Shown: positions 16,717-24,752 of the stretch, piece after piece
Numbering within the stretch: the first letter of the stretch is position 1
Layout of the letters: each line of letters opens with the position of its first letter
Assembly: GCA_002448235.1 (NCBI GenBank)
Contig: DIXF01000010.1
Coordinates: 124,001 to 188,000 of the forward strand
Source: Syntrophaceae bacterium UBA6087
GTDB taxonomy: Bacteria > Desulfobacterota > Desulfomonilia > UBA1062
Length of the DNA: 64,000 nucleotides
Reading direction: 5' to 3'
Program-made: the position numbers and the translations under genes
The notes under the pieces: generated by a model
Databases searched by the model: none
Told to the model about the DNA's origin: nothing
Seen by the model: the letters and a program-made list of their open reading frames with translations, nothing else

Positions 16717-18537
16717 ATGGGATACCTTCCCATATCGGACTATGCACTCCTTTCCGACTGCCATACCGCGGCACTGGTGAGCAGATCGGGCTCCATTGAC
16801 TGGCTCCCTTTCCCCCGCTTCGATTCTCCCTCGGTGTTCACCAGGCTTCTTGACAATGAGGGGGGACATTTCAGTATCTGCCCGATGAAGGTAAAGGAAA
16901 CAAAAAGAAAATACGTGGGAAATACCATGTGCCTCCAGACAGTTTTTCACACAGACAGCGGGGAAATAATCCTTGAAGACCTTCTGGCAGTGGGTCCGAA
17001 CAATACCGGCCATGAACTCGGGGCCGGCGCGCCGCATGCATTGATCCGGAGGCTGCGATGCGTGAGAGGCAGCGGCGCCGTACGCATCGAATATGCTCCC
17101 CGACCTGAATACGGCCTGGTCCTGCCTCTCCTTCGGAAAGTCGAAGAGGGCATCCTTGCCCAAGGAGGAGCTTCCATCCTTTTCCTTACCTCTTCTATCC
17201 ATTTTCAGCATGTTGAATTCAGCGCCCGTGCGGATATAGCCATGAATGAAGGCGATGAGTATTTTTTTCTTCTGGAGTATGGGAGCACCACCGGCATGCC
17301 TCTTCGACCCTGGGCGGCGGGAAAGATCAACCGATTTTTCGAAGGCACTCTCAGAGCATGGGCCGGCTGGTCTGCGCTCCATCAGAATTATCAGGGTTTT
17401 TCCAAAGAGATGGTGCATAATTCAGGCAGGATCCTGCAGGCTTTGACCTATTATCCTACAGGAGCCATCGTTGCAGCTCCGACCACATCGTTGCCCGAAA
17501 CTATCGGGGGGATCAGGAACTGGGACTACCGGTTCTGCTGGATCAGGGACGCAAGTTTGACCCATAACGCCCTCTGGGTTGCTGCCTGTCCGGATGAATC
17601 GATCAAGTATTTTGACTTTACCGCCAATGCTGCCCTTACCCATATCAAACGCGGCCTCGATGTCCAGACGGTATTCGGCATAGGCGGAGAACAGGATCTA
17701 AGCGAACGTGAACTGCTCCATCTGTCCGGATGGCGGAACAGCAGTCCCGTGCGGGTCGGCAACGATGCCTGGAAACAAAGGCAGCTCGATATTTACGGCG
17801 AACTGTTTGATGCGGCCCTGATCTTACAGGATTATATCAGAGGTCAGAACAGAGCTACACTGAGTATGCTTGCCGACATGGCCGATATCGCCTCTCGCGT
17901 GTGGACGAAACGCGATCAGGGAATCTGGGAGATGAGGGGGCCCGCGAAGCACTTCACCTATTCGAAGCTCATGTGCTGGGTAGCTCTCGACCGGGCCATT
18001 ATGCTGGCCGATCTGCTCGGGGCCGGCGATCGGGTATCGTCCTGGAGGGAAGCCAGGGAAGCCATTAAAAATTCCATTTTATCCTATGCCTGGAATGGTG
18101 AATTGGGAGCCTTTACCCAGACCTTTGACGGTGGGGATCTCGACGCATCAACGCTGATGATGCCTCTTGTCGGCCTCATCAGAGGGGATGATCCGCGCAT
18201 GCTTTCCACCATCGAGGCCATTGAAAACGGATTGACCGACTCCCACGGGCTTGTATACCGCTACAAGTCACCCGACGGACTGGAGGGAGAAGAAGGAACG
18301 TTTCTCACCTGCACCTTCTGGCTCTCCCATGCTCTTGCCCTGGCCGGAAAGGTCGGGCATGCCAAGGATGTGTTCGAGAGGGCTTCAACGTTCGTAAACG
18401 ACGTCGGGCTCCTCCCGGAAGAGATAGAACCCCGCACCGGCGAATTCCTCGGCAATTATCCCCAGGCACTGAGCCATATCGGACTGATAAACGCGGCCTG
18501 GGCAATATCCCTGGCGGAAAGCTCCAGCACCATGTGA
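16717..18537 (+). CDS. Glycoside hydrolase family 15 (glucoamylase/trehalase-like)
   Basis: A 606-residue cytoplasmic enzyme of the bacterial GH15 group. The N-terminal beta domain carries ISDYALLSDCHTAALVSRSG and IDWLPFPRFDSPSVF. The (alpha/alpha)6 barrel has GGIRNWDYRFCWIRDAS, QGIWEMRGP, whose glutamate is the likely general acid, and GLLPEEIEPRTGEFLGNYPQ, which holds the likely base. Enzymes of this group hydrolyse maltooligosaccharides, dextrans or trehalose; the sequence does not settle which. No signal peptide is present, so it acts on internal sugars. It is cotranscribed with the SDR gene upstream. Confidence 0.88.
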   Translation: MGYLPISDYALLSDCHTAALVSRSGSIDWLPFPRFDSPSVFTRLLDNEGGHFSICPMKVKETKRKYVGNTMCLQTVFHTDSGEIILEDLLAVGPNNTGHELGAGAPHALIRRLRCVRGSGAVRIEYAPRPEYGLVLPLLRKVEEGILAQGGASILFLTSSIHFQHVEFSARADIAMNEGDEYFFLLEYGSTTGMPLRPWAAGKINRFFEGTLRAWAGWSALHQNYQGFSKEMVHNSGRILQALTYYPTGAIVAAPTTSLPETIGGIRNWDYRFCWIRDASLTHNALWVAACPDESIKYFDFTANAALTHIKRGLDVQTVFGIGGEQDLSERELLHLSGWRNSSPVRVGNDAWKQRQLDIYGELFDAALILQDYIRGQNRATLSMLADMADIASRVWTKRDQGIWEMRGPAKHFTYSKLMCWVALDRAIMLADLLGAGDRVSSWREAREAIKNSILSYAWNGELGAFTQTFDGGDLDASTLMMPLVGLIRGDDPRMLSTIEAIENGLTDSHGLVYRYKSPDGLEGEEGTFLTCTFWLSHALALAGKVGHAKDVFERASTFVNDVGLLPEEIEPRTGEFLGNYPQALSHIGLINAAWAISLAESSSTM

Positions 18538-18672
18538 ATTGGGGCAGAGCACTCCGGGAAGGCGATTTCTTCAAACCTATTACATTTCGTTCATAGTAGT
18601 TTTACACTGCACCGCATTTTATTCTGCTAATACTTCTCTCTCATACAAATCCTGTGCGCCAATCGGAGAGTT

Positions 18673-20379
18673 ATGATGAATGAGGTTAAGGTCCTTCTCA
18701 CATCGGTGTTCGGCCCCTACGGAGTCAAGGACGAGTGGGGAGAGGAGCTGGGCATGCAGATGGAGCTCCTGAACAACCAGGTCACACGGCAGCAGGGCGT
18801 TCACTCCCCCCGCCAGTCGTATCTTTCGTTCGCCCTCTATCTCCTTGCGGAGAACATTTCCGTCCGGAGCACGGTTCTGGATTTCCCGCTTTGGGACGAC
18901 TTCGTCAGAGAGCTCGGGCAGGGCTATACCCACGTGGCCGTTTCATTCATTGTGCCCAACGTGCTGAAGGCCAAAAGAATGGCCGAATACATCAGGCTGC
19001 ATTATCCCGACATAAAGATTATCCTCGGCGGGTACGGCACCATTATCCCGGATCTCGAAAAGACCGTGCCCCACGACGACTGCTGCAGAGGCGAAGGGGT
19101 GCGGTGGCTCAGGGCGTACTTCGGCGACGACCCGGAGGCGCCGATCGTCCATCCGGTCCTGAACAATCCGGTGTACAATTATGTATACGGGATGCCCACA
19201 AAACCCCGCGGATCGGCCATCTTCCCGGGCGTGGGGTGCGAGAACGGCTGCAGGTTCTGCATCACCTCGCATATGTTCAAGAAGGAGCACGTCTCGCTGC
19301 TGCCCGGAGGCCGCGAAGTGTTCGAGGTTTGCCGGAAGGCTGACAGAGAAATTGGGGCAAAGAACTTCATGGTGCTCGACGAGAATTTTCTCAAGCACGA
19401 AAAGCGGGCCCGAGAGCTGCTCGATGAAATGACAAGAGCGGTGAAGCCGTATGTCTTCGTGACGTTCTCCTCTGCGGAAAACATCAGGCGGATGGGAATC
19501 GATTTTCTGGTCAGGGCAGGCATCAGCCGCATCTGGGTGGGCGTGGAATCCAAGAGAAACCTTCATGACAAGACAAAAGGCATCGATCTGAAAGAGCTGT
19601 TCAGGGAGCTCCGGTCAAAAGGGATCATCGTCCTGGCTTCCACCATCCTTTTTCACGATCATCATGACAGGGACACCATACAAGAGGAGATAGACTGGGT
19701 CATCGATCTCGACACGGACCTCGTGCAGTTCATGAACTATCATCCCTGGCCCGGCACGCCGCTCTACGAAGACCTGGACAGGGAATCCCGCCTGAAAAAT
19801 GTGCATTACCGCCACCAGCATGGAGCCGGAGAGCTTAATTTCGTGCACCCCCACATTAAAAATCCCGAAGACCATGAGCGCTATCTCAAAGGGGCCTTCA
19901 GGCGCACCTACGAGAGGAATGGCCCTTCCATCGTCCGGATGGCGCAGACGGCGCTGAACGGTTATCTGCAGGCGGTGAAGGATTATGAAGAGAGGCAGTC
20001 CCGGGGCATGGCATGGAACGCCGAGTCGTTGCGGTATGAAAAGAACGGCAGCCCCGAAGCCGATTCGTTTATGCTTGAGAGGATAAAGGTGATGAAGGAA
20101 GAGGCCATGCGCTATTCCCCCTCGTTGCTGCCAGCTTTGGTGTTCGGCCCCACCATGAAGTCGCGCAGGAAGACCTTCTCGCTCATGAGGCTCTACAGCA
20201 GGGCCACGGGACGTCCTAAAGTCACCGACATCCTTAAATCCTTTCTCCTCACTGCAAGTGCATGTGTAGAGTTCTGCCGTGTAACGATCAGGCGTGCACA
20301 GGGGCATGAGGGAATAGTTCGCCAGCCTCCCGTCCACCGGGTGGAGTATCCGGGGAACAGATCCGTGATGAGAACATGA
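18673..20379 (+). CDS. B12-binding radical SAM protein
   Basis: A 568-residue protein. The N-terminal 170 residues resemble a cobalamin-binding Rossmann domain (YIRLHYPDIKIILGGYG, then GEGVRWLR), although the classic D-x-H-x-x-G is not obvious. The radical SAM cluster cysteines are C189, C193 and C196 (VGCENGCRFC). The barrel continues through FMVLDENFLK and ISRIWVGVESK. A C-terminal helical region of about 150 residues follows. Class B radical SAM enzymes of this type methylate or rearrange unactivated carbons in lipids, cofactors or natural products. The substrate cannot be inferred; there are no partner genes. It follows GH15 by 135 bp, with CGGAGAG before the ATG. Confidence 0.82.
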   Translation: MMNEVKVLLTSVFGPYGVKDEWGEELGMQMELLNNQVTRQQGVHSPRQSYLSFALYLLAENISVRSTVLDFPLWDDFVRELGQGYTHVAVSFIVPNVLKAKRMAEYIRLHYPDIKIILGGYGTIIPDLEKTVPHDDCCRGEGVRWLRAYFGDDPEAPIVHPVLNNPVYNYVYGMPTKPRGSAIFPGVGCENGCRFCITSHMFKKEHVSLLPGGREVFEVCRKADREIGAKNFMVLDENFLKHEKRARELLDEMTRAVKPYVFVTFSSAENIRRMGIDFLVRAGISRIWVGVESKRNLHDKTKGIDLKELFRELRSKGIIVLASTILFHDHHDRDTIQEEIDWVIDLDTDLVQFMNYHPWPGTPLYEDLDRESRLKNVHYRHQHGAGELNFVHPHIKNPEDHERYLKGAFRRTYERNGPSIVRMAQTALNGYLQAVKDYEERQSRGMAWNAESLRYEKNGSPEADSFMLERIKVMKEEAMRYSPSLLPALVFGPTMKSRRKTFSLMRLYSRATGRPKVTDILKSFLLTASACVEFCRVTIRRAQGHEGIVRQPPVHRVEYPGNRSVMRT

Positions 20380-20468
20380 CCGGGCTTTTCCTGCAGGGGA
20401 TAACAGGTGAAATCGGATTCAGGATGCAGGTTTTCGAGTCTCTAAAATCACAATAAATCATGCATGGT

Positions 20469-20493
20469 GGCGGGGGGAATCGAACCCCCGTCC
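20469..20493. repeat. Left attachment site (copy of the tmRNA 3' end)
   Basis: These 25 bp are identical to 24395-24419 and encode, on the minus strand, the tmRNA T-stem/loop GGGGGTTCGATTCCCCC. They are followed leftward by CACCA-like sequence, so this is the original 3' end of tmRNA cut off by integration. Confidence 0.85.
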
Positions 20494-20524
20494 ATCATGG
20501 CATAGATTGGCTTTGCGAGGTACC

Positions 20525-20544
20525 CGCTACCAAAGCGCTACTCC
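20525..20544 (+). repeat. Left integrase arm-type sites (two, 11 bp apart)
   Basis: CGCTACCAA at 20525-20533 and the degenerate CGCTACTCC at 20536-20544 are spaced exactly 11 bp apart, one helical turn. The same motif and spacing occur at the right end. They lie inside an inverted repeat formed by ATCATGG (20494-20500) and CCATGAT (20555-20561). Confidence 0.55.
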
Positions 20545-20762
20545 TCGTTGCTCACCATGATCAAATAATACCCCCAAATATACCACCAAAATTAATCCTT
20601 GATTAAGCAATTCCGAGAGCATGTTGGAAGCGGGGATTTGAAATCCACGCCTTCCAGGCTATTACTGGCTTTCCAGACTAACCGGGGCAGTTACGGGTAG
20701 GTAATCACACCAAAGCTAACATATTTGTCGAGCCATTTGTATGGACAGCGTATTGTTGAAAT

Positions 20763-20978
20763 CTACTTTTCTGAGGATTCGTTAAGTGGATTGATACCAA
20801 AAAGGTCTATACCACCAATTTTTATTTCATTCTGGTACTTGAGGAGCAAATCTCGAATAGCTTCATTGACCAGGTCATACAGTGGACGATCAGTAATCAC
20901 TTTTAAGATTTCTAAACCCTTCTCTAGGCGTGGTTCAACATAATACATTTTCTTTTTATTGTCTTTTGATTGGCCCAT
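20763..20978 (-). CDS. Small ribbon-helix-helix-like DNA-binding protein (putative element regulator)
   Basis: A 71-residue protein, start chosen at 20978 because AGGAGG lies 6 bases upstream; the frame extends further but without a ribosome site. After a basic N-terminus (MGQSKDNKKKMYYVEPRLEK) comes a segment with the strand-helix-helix spacing of CopG/Arc-type regulators (GLEILKVITDRPLYDLVNEA and on to RDLLLKYQ). Such proteins bind DNA as dimers and control copy number or excision in small replicons. It is transcribed away from the rep gene across the structured non-coding region, the position expected for a repressor. Family assignment is tentative. Confidence 0.6.
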   Translation of the reverse strand: MGQSKDNKKKMYYVEPRLEKGLEILKVITDRPLYDLVNEAIRDLLLKYQNEIKIGGIDLFGINPLNESSEK

Positions 20979-21191
20979 TAATAGCCTCCTCTTAATGTTT
21001 GAAAGCCTAATAAACATAATACATTTAAGGTGTTTTGGTGTCAATAGCAACATTACATTATTATCCTGATAATACATTATGTAATTGAAAGCCACCATAA
21101 TACCTTTATTTTTTATATTTAATGTCAAATAAATATGAACGATTACGAAGATATTAAAATTCAACCCTTACCTAGCGGAGCGTAACGCTAC
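20979..21191. other. AT-rich spacer upstream of the element regulator
   Basis: Very AT-rich sequence with no supported gene; it should contain the leftward promoter of the ribbon-helix-helix-like gene. Together with 21341-21725 it flanks the GC-rich hairpin. Open frames through here (for example complement 21230-21553) are low-complexity and cross the hairpin, so I do not regard them as coding. Confidence 0.5.
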
Positions 21192-21340
21192 CCGCCGTAG
21201 GCCTCCCACCCCACCGGGACCCCGAACAGTTACCCAGGGCCCAGGTTCCGTTGAGCCGTAGTGAAACGGAGGCTCAATGGACGGCCCCAAGGGGTCGGTC
21301 TTCCGGTGGGGTGGAAAGGAGGCCGGAGGTGGGTCGGCGG
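21192..21340. other. Rod-like GC-rich imperfect hairpin, candidate replication origin or structured RNA
   Basis: Nested complementary segments pair across about 150 nt: CCGCCG (21192) with CGGCGG (21335), GGCCTCC (21200) with GGAGGCC (21318), CACCCCACCGG (21207) with CCGGTGGGGTG (21303), GACCCC (21218) with GGGGTC (21291), GGGCC (21237) with GGCCC (21283), and CCGTTGAGCC (21248) with GGCTCAATGG (21271). Only small bulges interrupt them. The block is a GC island in AT-rich DNA and lacks coding character. In rolling-circle replicons, non-coding imperfect hairpins of this size serve as single-strand origins; a structured non-coding RNA is the alternative. Orientation unknown. Confidence 0.65.
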
Positions 21341-21725
21341 ACCTGTGGGGAGCCGGGGAAGTGAAGCGAAGCGGGTGCAAGCAAAAATAATTGACATCAC
21401 TTCAAAATTATTATATATAATTAAAAGTATAGGAGATATGCACAAAAATACTAAAACACTTGATAATAAAAACAACTGTGAGAATAAATAGATAGAGCTG
21501 AAAAATAAAAAAACTAACAGATGCCAGAAGGCAAGAATAATTAAACTGCTCACATATAAATAAGCTCACAAAATCCTAACTGATCGACGATAACTCAATA
21601 ATCTAACCTAACTGCATATCCGTTAACTTGGAAAGACCAGCTTTGCTTTATGCAAGGCATTATAATGGCTTTCCGTGCACAAGAAACAACCTTTGACATA
21701 ACCAAGGCACCAGAACGCCTTCATT

Positions 21726-21914
21726 ATGTTCATGGGTCAATTTGCAAAGTTAAGGGAGCTTAATGAACAAATTAAAGGTATTATTGAGCATCTTAATAAA
21801 GTCCTTACACGCCGACGGAAGGCGGACCCCTGCGGGAAATGGGGGAGCACGAACGGAGGCGGAGAAGTCCGAAGGCATCCAAGGACTGATGACCTCAAAC
21901 TGGGGGGCAAATGA
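21726..21914 (+). CDS. Short ORF overlapping the rep start (uncertain)
   Basis: A 62-codon frame whose stop overlaps the rep ATG (ATGA at 21911-21914), suggesting translational coupling. The first 30 residues look like an amphipathic basic helix (FAKLRELNEQIKGIIEHLNK). The rest is read through the GC-rich structured stretch at 21801-21886 and is glycine/arginine-rich without any family likeness. There is no ribosome site. It may be a leader peptide for rep or no gene at all. Confidence 0.3.
   Translation: MFMGQFAKLRELNEQIKGIIEHLNKVLTRRRKADPCGKWGSTNGGGEVRRHPRTDDLKLGGK
21801..21886 (+). promoter_or_regulatory. Second GC-rich structured segment directly before rep
   Basis: GTCCTT (21801-21806) pairs with AAGGAC (21881-21886) and encloses smaller hairpins: CGCC (21810) with GGCG (21821) and CCCC (21827) with GGGG (21841). 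It ends 24 bp before the rep start. It could be a leader controlling rep expression or part of the double-strand origin with the nick site. Confidence 0.4.
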
Positions 21915-23056
21915 CTAACAGCCCCCCTGCTAACGTGAAAATTGAAGATTGCCAGGTCCTGGCATCAGGAATTGATACCCTTTATTTAACACTAGATGTC
22001 GTTTGGGATGATGATACCCTATTCATTGAGTTTGATAAGCTACAAGAAGAATCCAGAACCAAAGGTTATGAAGTCGAAGGTATCCTTAAAACCTTGGAGG
22101 GCTCGAAATCATGGAAATTTAACATGGCACCTACAGGTACCAAGGGAGGATATACCTGGATATTAAAATCAAATGATTACCTTCTAAAGATAGTAAGACT
22201 ATTAAACCCATGCGATAGGCCTGGTATTAAAGTTGAAATACGATCTGAAACACTATGGGGAATTGGTGCAGATAAAGCCGTTATCTGGATTTTAGAGCTT
22301 ATCAAGGGAATTGGGACAACCATCATTTACATCAAAGTAAGCCGTGCTGATCTATGCCTAGATATGGCGATACCAGCAAATATCTGGTCTCCAAATATAA
22401 TGGATTATGTCGTTACAAAAGCCAGGGATGAAAGCAATTATAAAAAAATACACTCACACTTTAAGGGTGTAGATCTTGGCAAGGGGAAAATTAGAAATCG
22501 CATCTATAACAAACCCCTTGAAATAGCCCAAAAGTCAGAAAAATTTTGGATGTATAACATTTGGGGCCTTGATCAGGTTCCCTCTGACAAAGTCATTATC
22601 AGGACTGAATTTCAACTCAATCGAGATGGACTTAAAGAGCTAGGAATAGGTCAGATAGTCGACCTCTTTGAAAAAGATGTAAATGTTTGGAAGTACTTAA
22701 CTGAGGAATGGTTGAAATTCCAAGATAGACCAGGAGATCACCATACGCAAAGAAAAACTCTCCAATGGTGGCAAGCAATAAAAGACGGATATAAAGGTTC
22801 ACAGGGAGCAGTACCAGCTGTACGAACTAAAGCCGTCAGGAACGATAGAGAAAGGCTTGTCGTGCAAATGTTTGGTTTACTGACATCTCTACAGGCTGCT
22901 GAATTAGAAGATAAATCTATAGAAAATGATTGCCAAGTAGGAATAGAGGACTGTTTAAAAACCTTATATCAAGAGTTATTAAGAAATAGAAAATATTTTG
23001 AAATATTAAACGATAGAATCAAAAGAAAACGCCCTAGGTATCATCGAGTGAGTTGA
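21911..23056 (+). CDS. Rep_trans-like replication initiation protein of the element
   Basis: A 381-residue protein resembling the PF02486 (Rep_trans, phage/plasmid replication initiation) family that includes CTX-phage RstA and the pT181 Rep. The order of motifs fits: an N-terminal GIDTLYLTLDV strand, the SRADLCLDMAI segment, RNRIYNKPLE with its tyrosine, and VIIRTEFQL, where acidic residues should help bind metal. Such proteins nick one strand at the origin and start rolling-circle replication. A run GGGGGGC precedes the ATG. The integrase frame opens 4 bp after its stop. Codon use is AT-rich and unlike the host genes. Family placement comes from motif order only. Confidence 0.6.
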   Translation: MTNSPPANVKIEDCQVLASGIDTLYLTLDVVWDDDTLFIEFDKLQEESRTKGYEVEGILKTLEGSKSWKFNMAPTGTKGGYTWILKSNDYLLKIVRLLNPCDRPGIKVEIRSETLWGIGADKAVIWILELIKGIGTTIIYIKVSRADLCLDMAIPANIWSPNIMDYVVTKARDESNYKKIHSHFKGVDLGKGKIRNRIYNKPLEIAQKSEKFWMYNIWGLDQVPSDKVIIRTEFQLNRDGLKELGIGQIVDLFEKDVNVWKYLTEEWLKFQDRPGDHHTQRKTLQWWQAIKDGYKGSQGAVPAVRTKAVRNDRERLVVQMFGLLTSLQAAELEDKSIENDCQVGIEDCLKTLYQELLRNRKYFEILNDRIKRKRPRYHRVS

Positions 23057-23129
23057 CCTTATGGCCCTCTTGCCCTCTTCCTCACTTGAGCGTATTCTAT
23101 CCTCTCATATTTCTGGGGAGGTGATATGC

Positions 23130-24308
23130 ATGGATGGGGGAATCTATACTCGTCAAAAGTGTTCTAAATGCGGTGAAAACCTAAAACATGATGAAAGACG
23201 CAAGGGGTGTTTCTGTAAGGATCACCCTGATCAAAGAGCAACCAGTTTTATCGTTAAGTTCCCTGGTGGAATCTACCAAAGGTATCAGTCGTATGACAAA
23301 GCTACGCAATCTTTGAACTACCTGCGGCATGAGAAAGGAATCCGGAAGAATTTGTTTAACCCGGATGACTACCGATCCATTAAACCAAACTCTTTTAATG
23401 CTCTTAAAGACAAGTACCTTGCTCGGAAGAAGGATCGAGCAACATACAAAAAGATCGTGCGGTATATAGAAAGGGCTTCGGAATATTTCGGACCTATGAA
23501 TGTCAGAGAAATAACGGGTGCTGACATTGAAGATTATATTTACTCTATTCCCGGGATCTCGGAGAAAACACGATTCAATCACATGACCCAGCTAAGGGAC
23601 TTCTGGAAGTGGTGCCTTGCTCGTGGTAATATTATAACCTTGGCTGAGATGCCGGCCTTCCCTGAAATCGTATATACTCTCGGATATCGAAAAATAACGG
23701 ATTGGGAAAACCAAGAGAAGGTGATTAGTAAGGTTAGGGAATTAAGTTACAATATAAACCCGAAGATATGGCTAGGCATAGACATGCTTGCTACCTATAC
23801 AGCGCTAAGACCGGACGATCTGAGAAGGATAAACGAGAGCAGTCTCGATGAAAACGGTTGGTTAGTGATTCACAACCCGACAAAGAGAAAGAATAAATTC
23901 AAGACGATTAAACTTCACCCTGACCATGTGCATGAATGGAAAAGTCTAAAGGCCAAGTACCCTGCCCTTCCTGGTGCTCCTTTCTTCCGTCATACAAAAG
24001 GAATAAGCGGATGCACAGCGAATGAATCATTTGGAGATAAGTATTTTTATAAGTGGTGGAATAGAGCTGCTAGTGAGATAGGACTAAAGGATGTTCCACT
24101 CTACCCTGGAACAAAACACACAACAGCAACAGAGACAGCTAAAATGCTTGGAACTGACAAGGCAAGGATAGCATCAGGGCTCACGAACAAGGCCTTTGAT
24201 AGATACTGCCAGGTAGAGAATGAAGGATCGTTTGAAGTGGTGACAGCCATAAGGAAGAAGAAAGCCAAAGTGATACCCTTTTCAAAGGGCAAAAAGGACT
24301 CTGAATAA
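23130..24308 (+). CDS. Tyrosine recombinase (integrase) with N-terminal zinc-ribbon
   Basis: A 392-residue phage-type integrase. The start is placed at ATG 23130 because GGGGAGGTGAT precedes it; the in-frame ATG at 23061 has no ribosome site. It begins with a four-cysteine ribbon (KCSKCGENLKHDE, then GCFCKDH) not found in most integrases, followed by a core-binding domain at about residues 85-175. The catalytic domain has the box I arginine in YTALRPDDLR, the box II segment GTKHTTATE and the nucleophile tyrosine in KAFDRYCQVE. In box II the usual H-x-x-R reads differently (Tyr and Lys in those places). It sits beside the right attachment site and converges on the tmRNA gene, as expected for a tmRNA-specific integrase. 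Confidence 0.88.
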   Translation: MDGGIYTRQKCSKCGENLKHDERRKGCFCKDHPDQRATSFIVKFPGGIYQRYQSYDKATQSLNYLRHEKGIRKNLFNPDDYRSIKPNSFNALKDKYLARKKDRATYKKIVRYIERASEYFGPMNVREITGADIEDYIYSIPGISEKTRFNHMTQLRDFWKWCLARGNIITLAEMPAFPEIVYTLGYRKITDWENQEKVISKVRELSYNINPKIWLGIDMLATYTALRPDDLRRINESSLDENGWLVIHNPTKRKNKFKTIKLHPDHVHEWKSLKAKYPALPGAPFFRHTKGISGCTANESFGDKYFYKWWNRAASEIGLKDVPLYPGTKHTTATETAKMLGTDKARIASGLTNKAFDRYCQVENEGSFEVVTAIRKKKAKVIPFSKGKKDSE

Positions 24309-24319
24309 CCAATGTTGCC

Positions 24320-24339
24320 CGCTACCAATCCGCTACCAA
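24320..24339 (+). repeat. Right integrase arm-type sites (two, 11 bp apart)
   Basis: Two perfect copies of CGCTACCAA, at 24320-24328 and 24331-24339, in the same orientation and with the same 11-bp period as the pair at the left end. They lie between the integrase stop codon and the right attachment core. Confidence 0.6.
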
Positions 24340-24387
24340 TTTAGGAGCATCCTAAATACTTTATAGTTAATAATATCAATTAGTTAA

Positions 24388-24742
24388 TGGTGGAGGCGGG
24401 GGGAATCGAACCCCCGTCCGAAGATCTTCAGCGCAAGGCGGCTACATGCTTAGTCTATGTACAAAGCTTTGAACACGAACTGCCCATAGACAGGCTTCCC
24501 GTGTTCCATCCCCTGTCAATACCCCGGCGCCCGAAGGGGCCACAGCCGTCAGGGTTGCCTATCTTAATTTGACACCCCTATATCAGCCGATAGGCGGGCT
24601 GATGCAGAGATGGGCTGCGCTAAGCAGCCAGTGCGTATGAATAATCGTCGGCACTTGTAGTGTTTCTGCCTGTTTTACGAGGGAGCAGACCTCGACATGC
24701 TCCTTGCACATCAACTATCCCCGTCGAACCCAATACGCCCCC
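24388..24742 (-). ncRNA. ssrA: tmRNA (transfer-messenger RNA)
   Basis: The complete gene is 355 nt, including an encoded CCA. The 5' GGGGGCG pairs with the 3' CGCCTCC (one G-U) to form the acceptor stem; the 5' part continues with the conserved GGGTTCGACGGGGAT and the 3' part ends in the T-arm GGGGGTTCGATTCCCCC. The tag reading frame at complement 24620-24652 encodes ADDYSYALAA and a stop, a normal degradation tag. The last 25 nt of the 3' half are the integration site of the neighbouring element, whose attachment sequence restores a functional 3' end. tmRNA with SmpB rescues stalled ribosomes. Confidence 0.97.
24395..24419. repeat. Right attachment site within the tmRNA 3' end
   Basis: A 25-bp sequence identical to 20469-20493. 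This copy forms part of the working tmRNA gene. Confidence 0.85.
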
Positions 24743-24752
24743 GGGTCTAACG

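Larger units (their letters stand above)
20469..24419. mobile_element. Small integrative element in the 3' end of the tmRNA gene (satellite/IME-like)
   Basis: About 3.95 kb of AT-rich DNA sits between two copies of a 25-bp sequence identical to the T-arm/3' end of tmRNA. The right copy belongs to the intact tmRNA gene; the left copy is the displaced fragment. Inside are a leftward ribbon-helix-helix-like gene, a rod-like GC-rich hairpin, a short ORF, a Rep_trans-like initiator and a tyrosine integrase facing the tmRNA. There are no capsid, relaxase/type IV secretion or resistance genes, so it must be mobilised or packaged by a helper. The plan (divergent small regulator, structured gap, Rep_trans protein) recalls filamentous-phage satellites such as RS1, and also small integrative mobilisable elements. 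The family is inferred; the integrated state is clear. Confidence 0.85.

Noticed and set aside
20461..20561. Possible tRNA at the left end of the element
   Set aside because: The T-arm-like piece is the displaced 25-bp tmRNA end; no acceptor, D or anticodon arms can be fitted around it.
20625..20710. tRNA-like inverted repeats near 20.65 kb
   Set aside because: The T-loop is out of register and the acceptor stem has no 5' partner, so it is at most a decayed fragment.
21230..21553. 107-codon minus-strand frame through the GC-rich hairpin
   Set aside because: Its sequence is low-complexity hydrophobic and then proline/arginine-rich, as expected from reading a structured non-coding block.
24387..24572. 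61-codon plus-strand frame over the tmRNA 3' half
   Set aside because: It is a shadow of tmRNA, a common false gene call.
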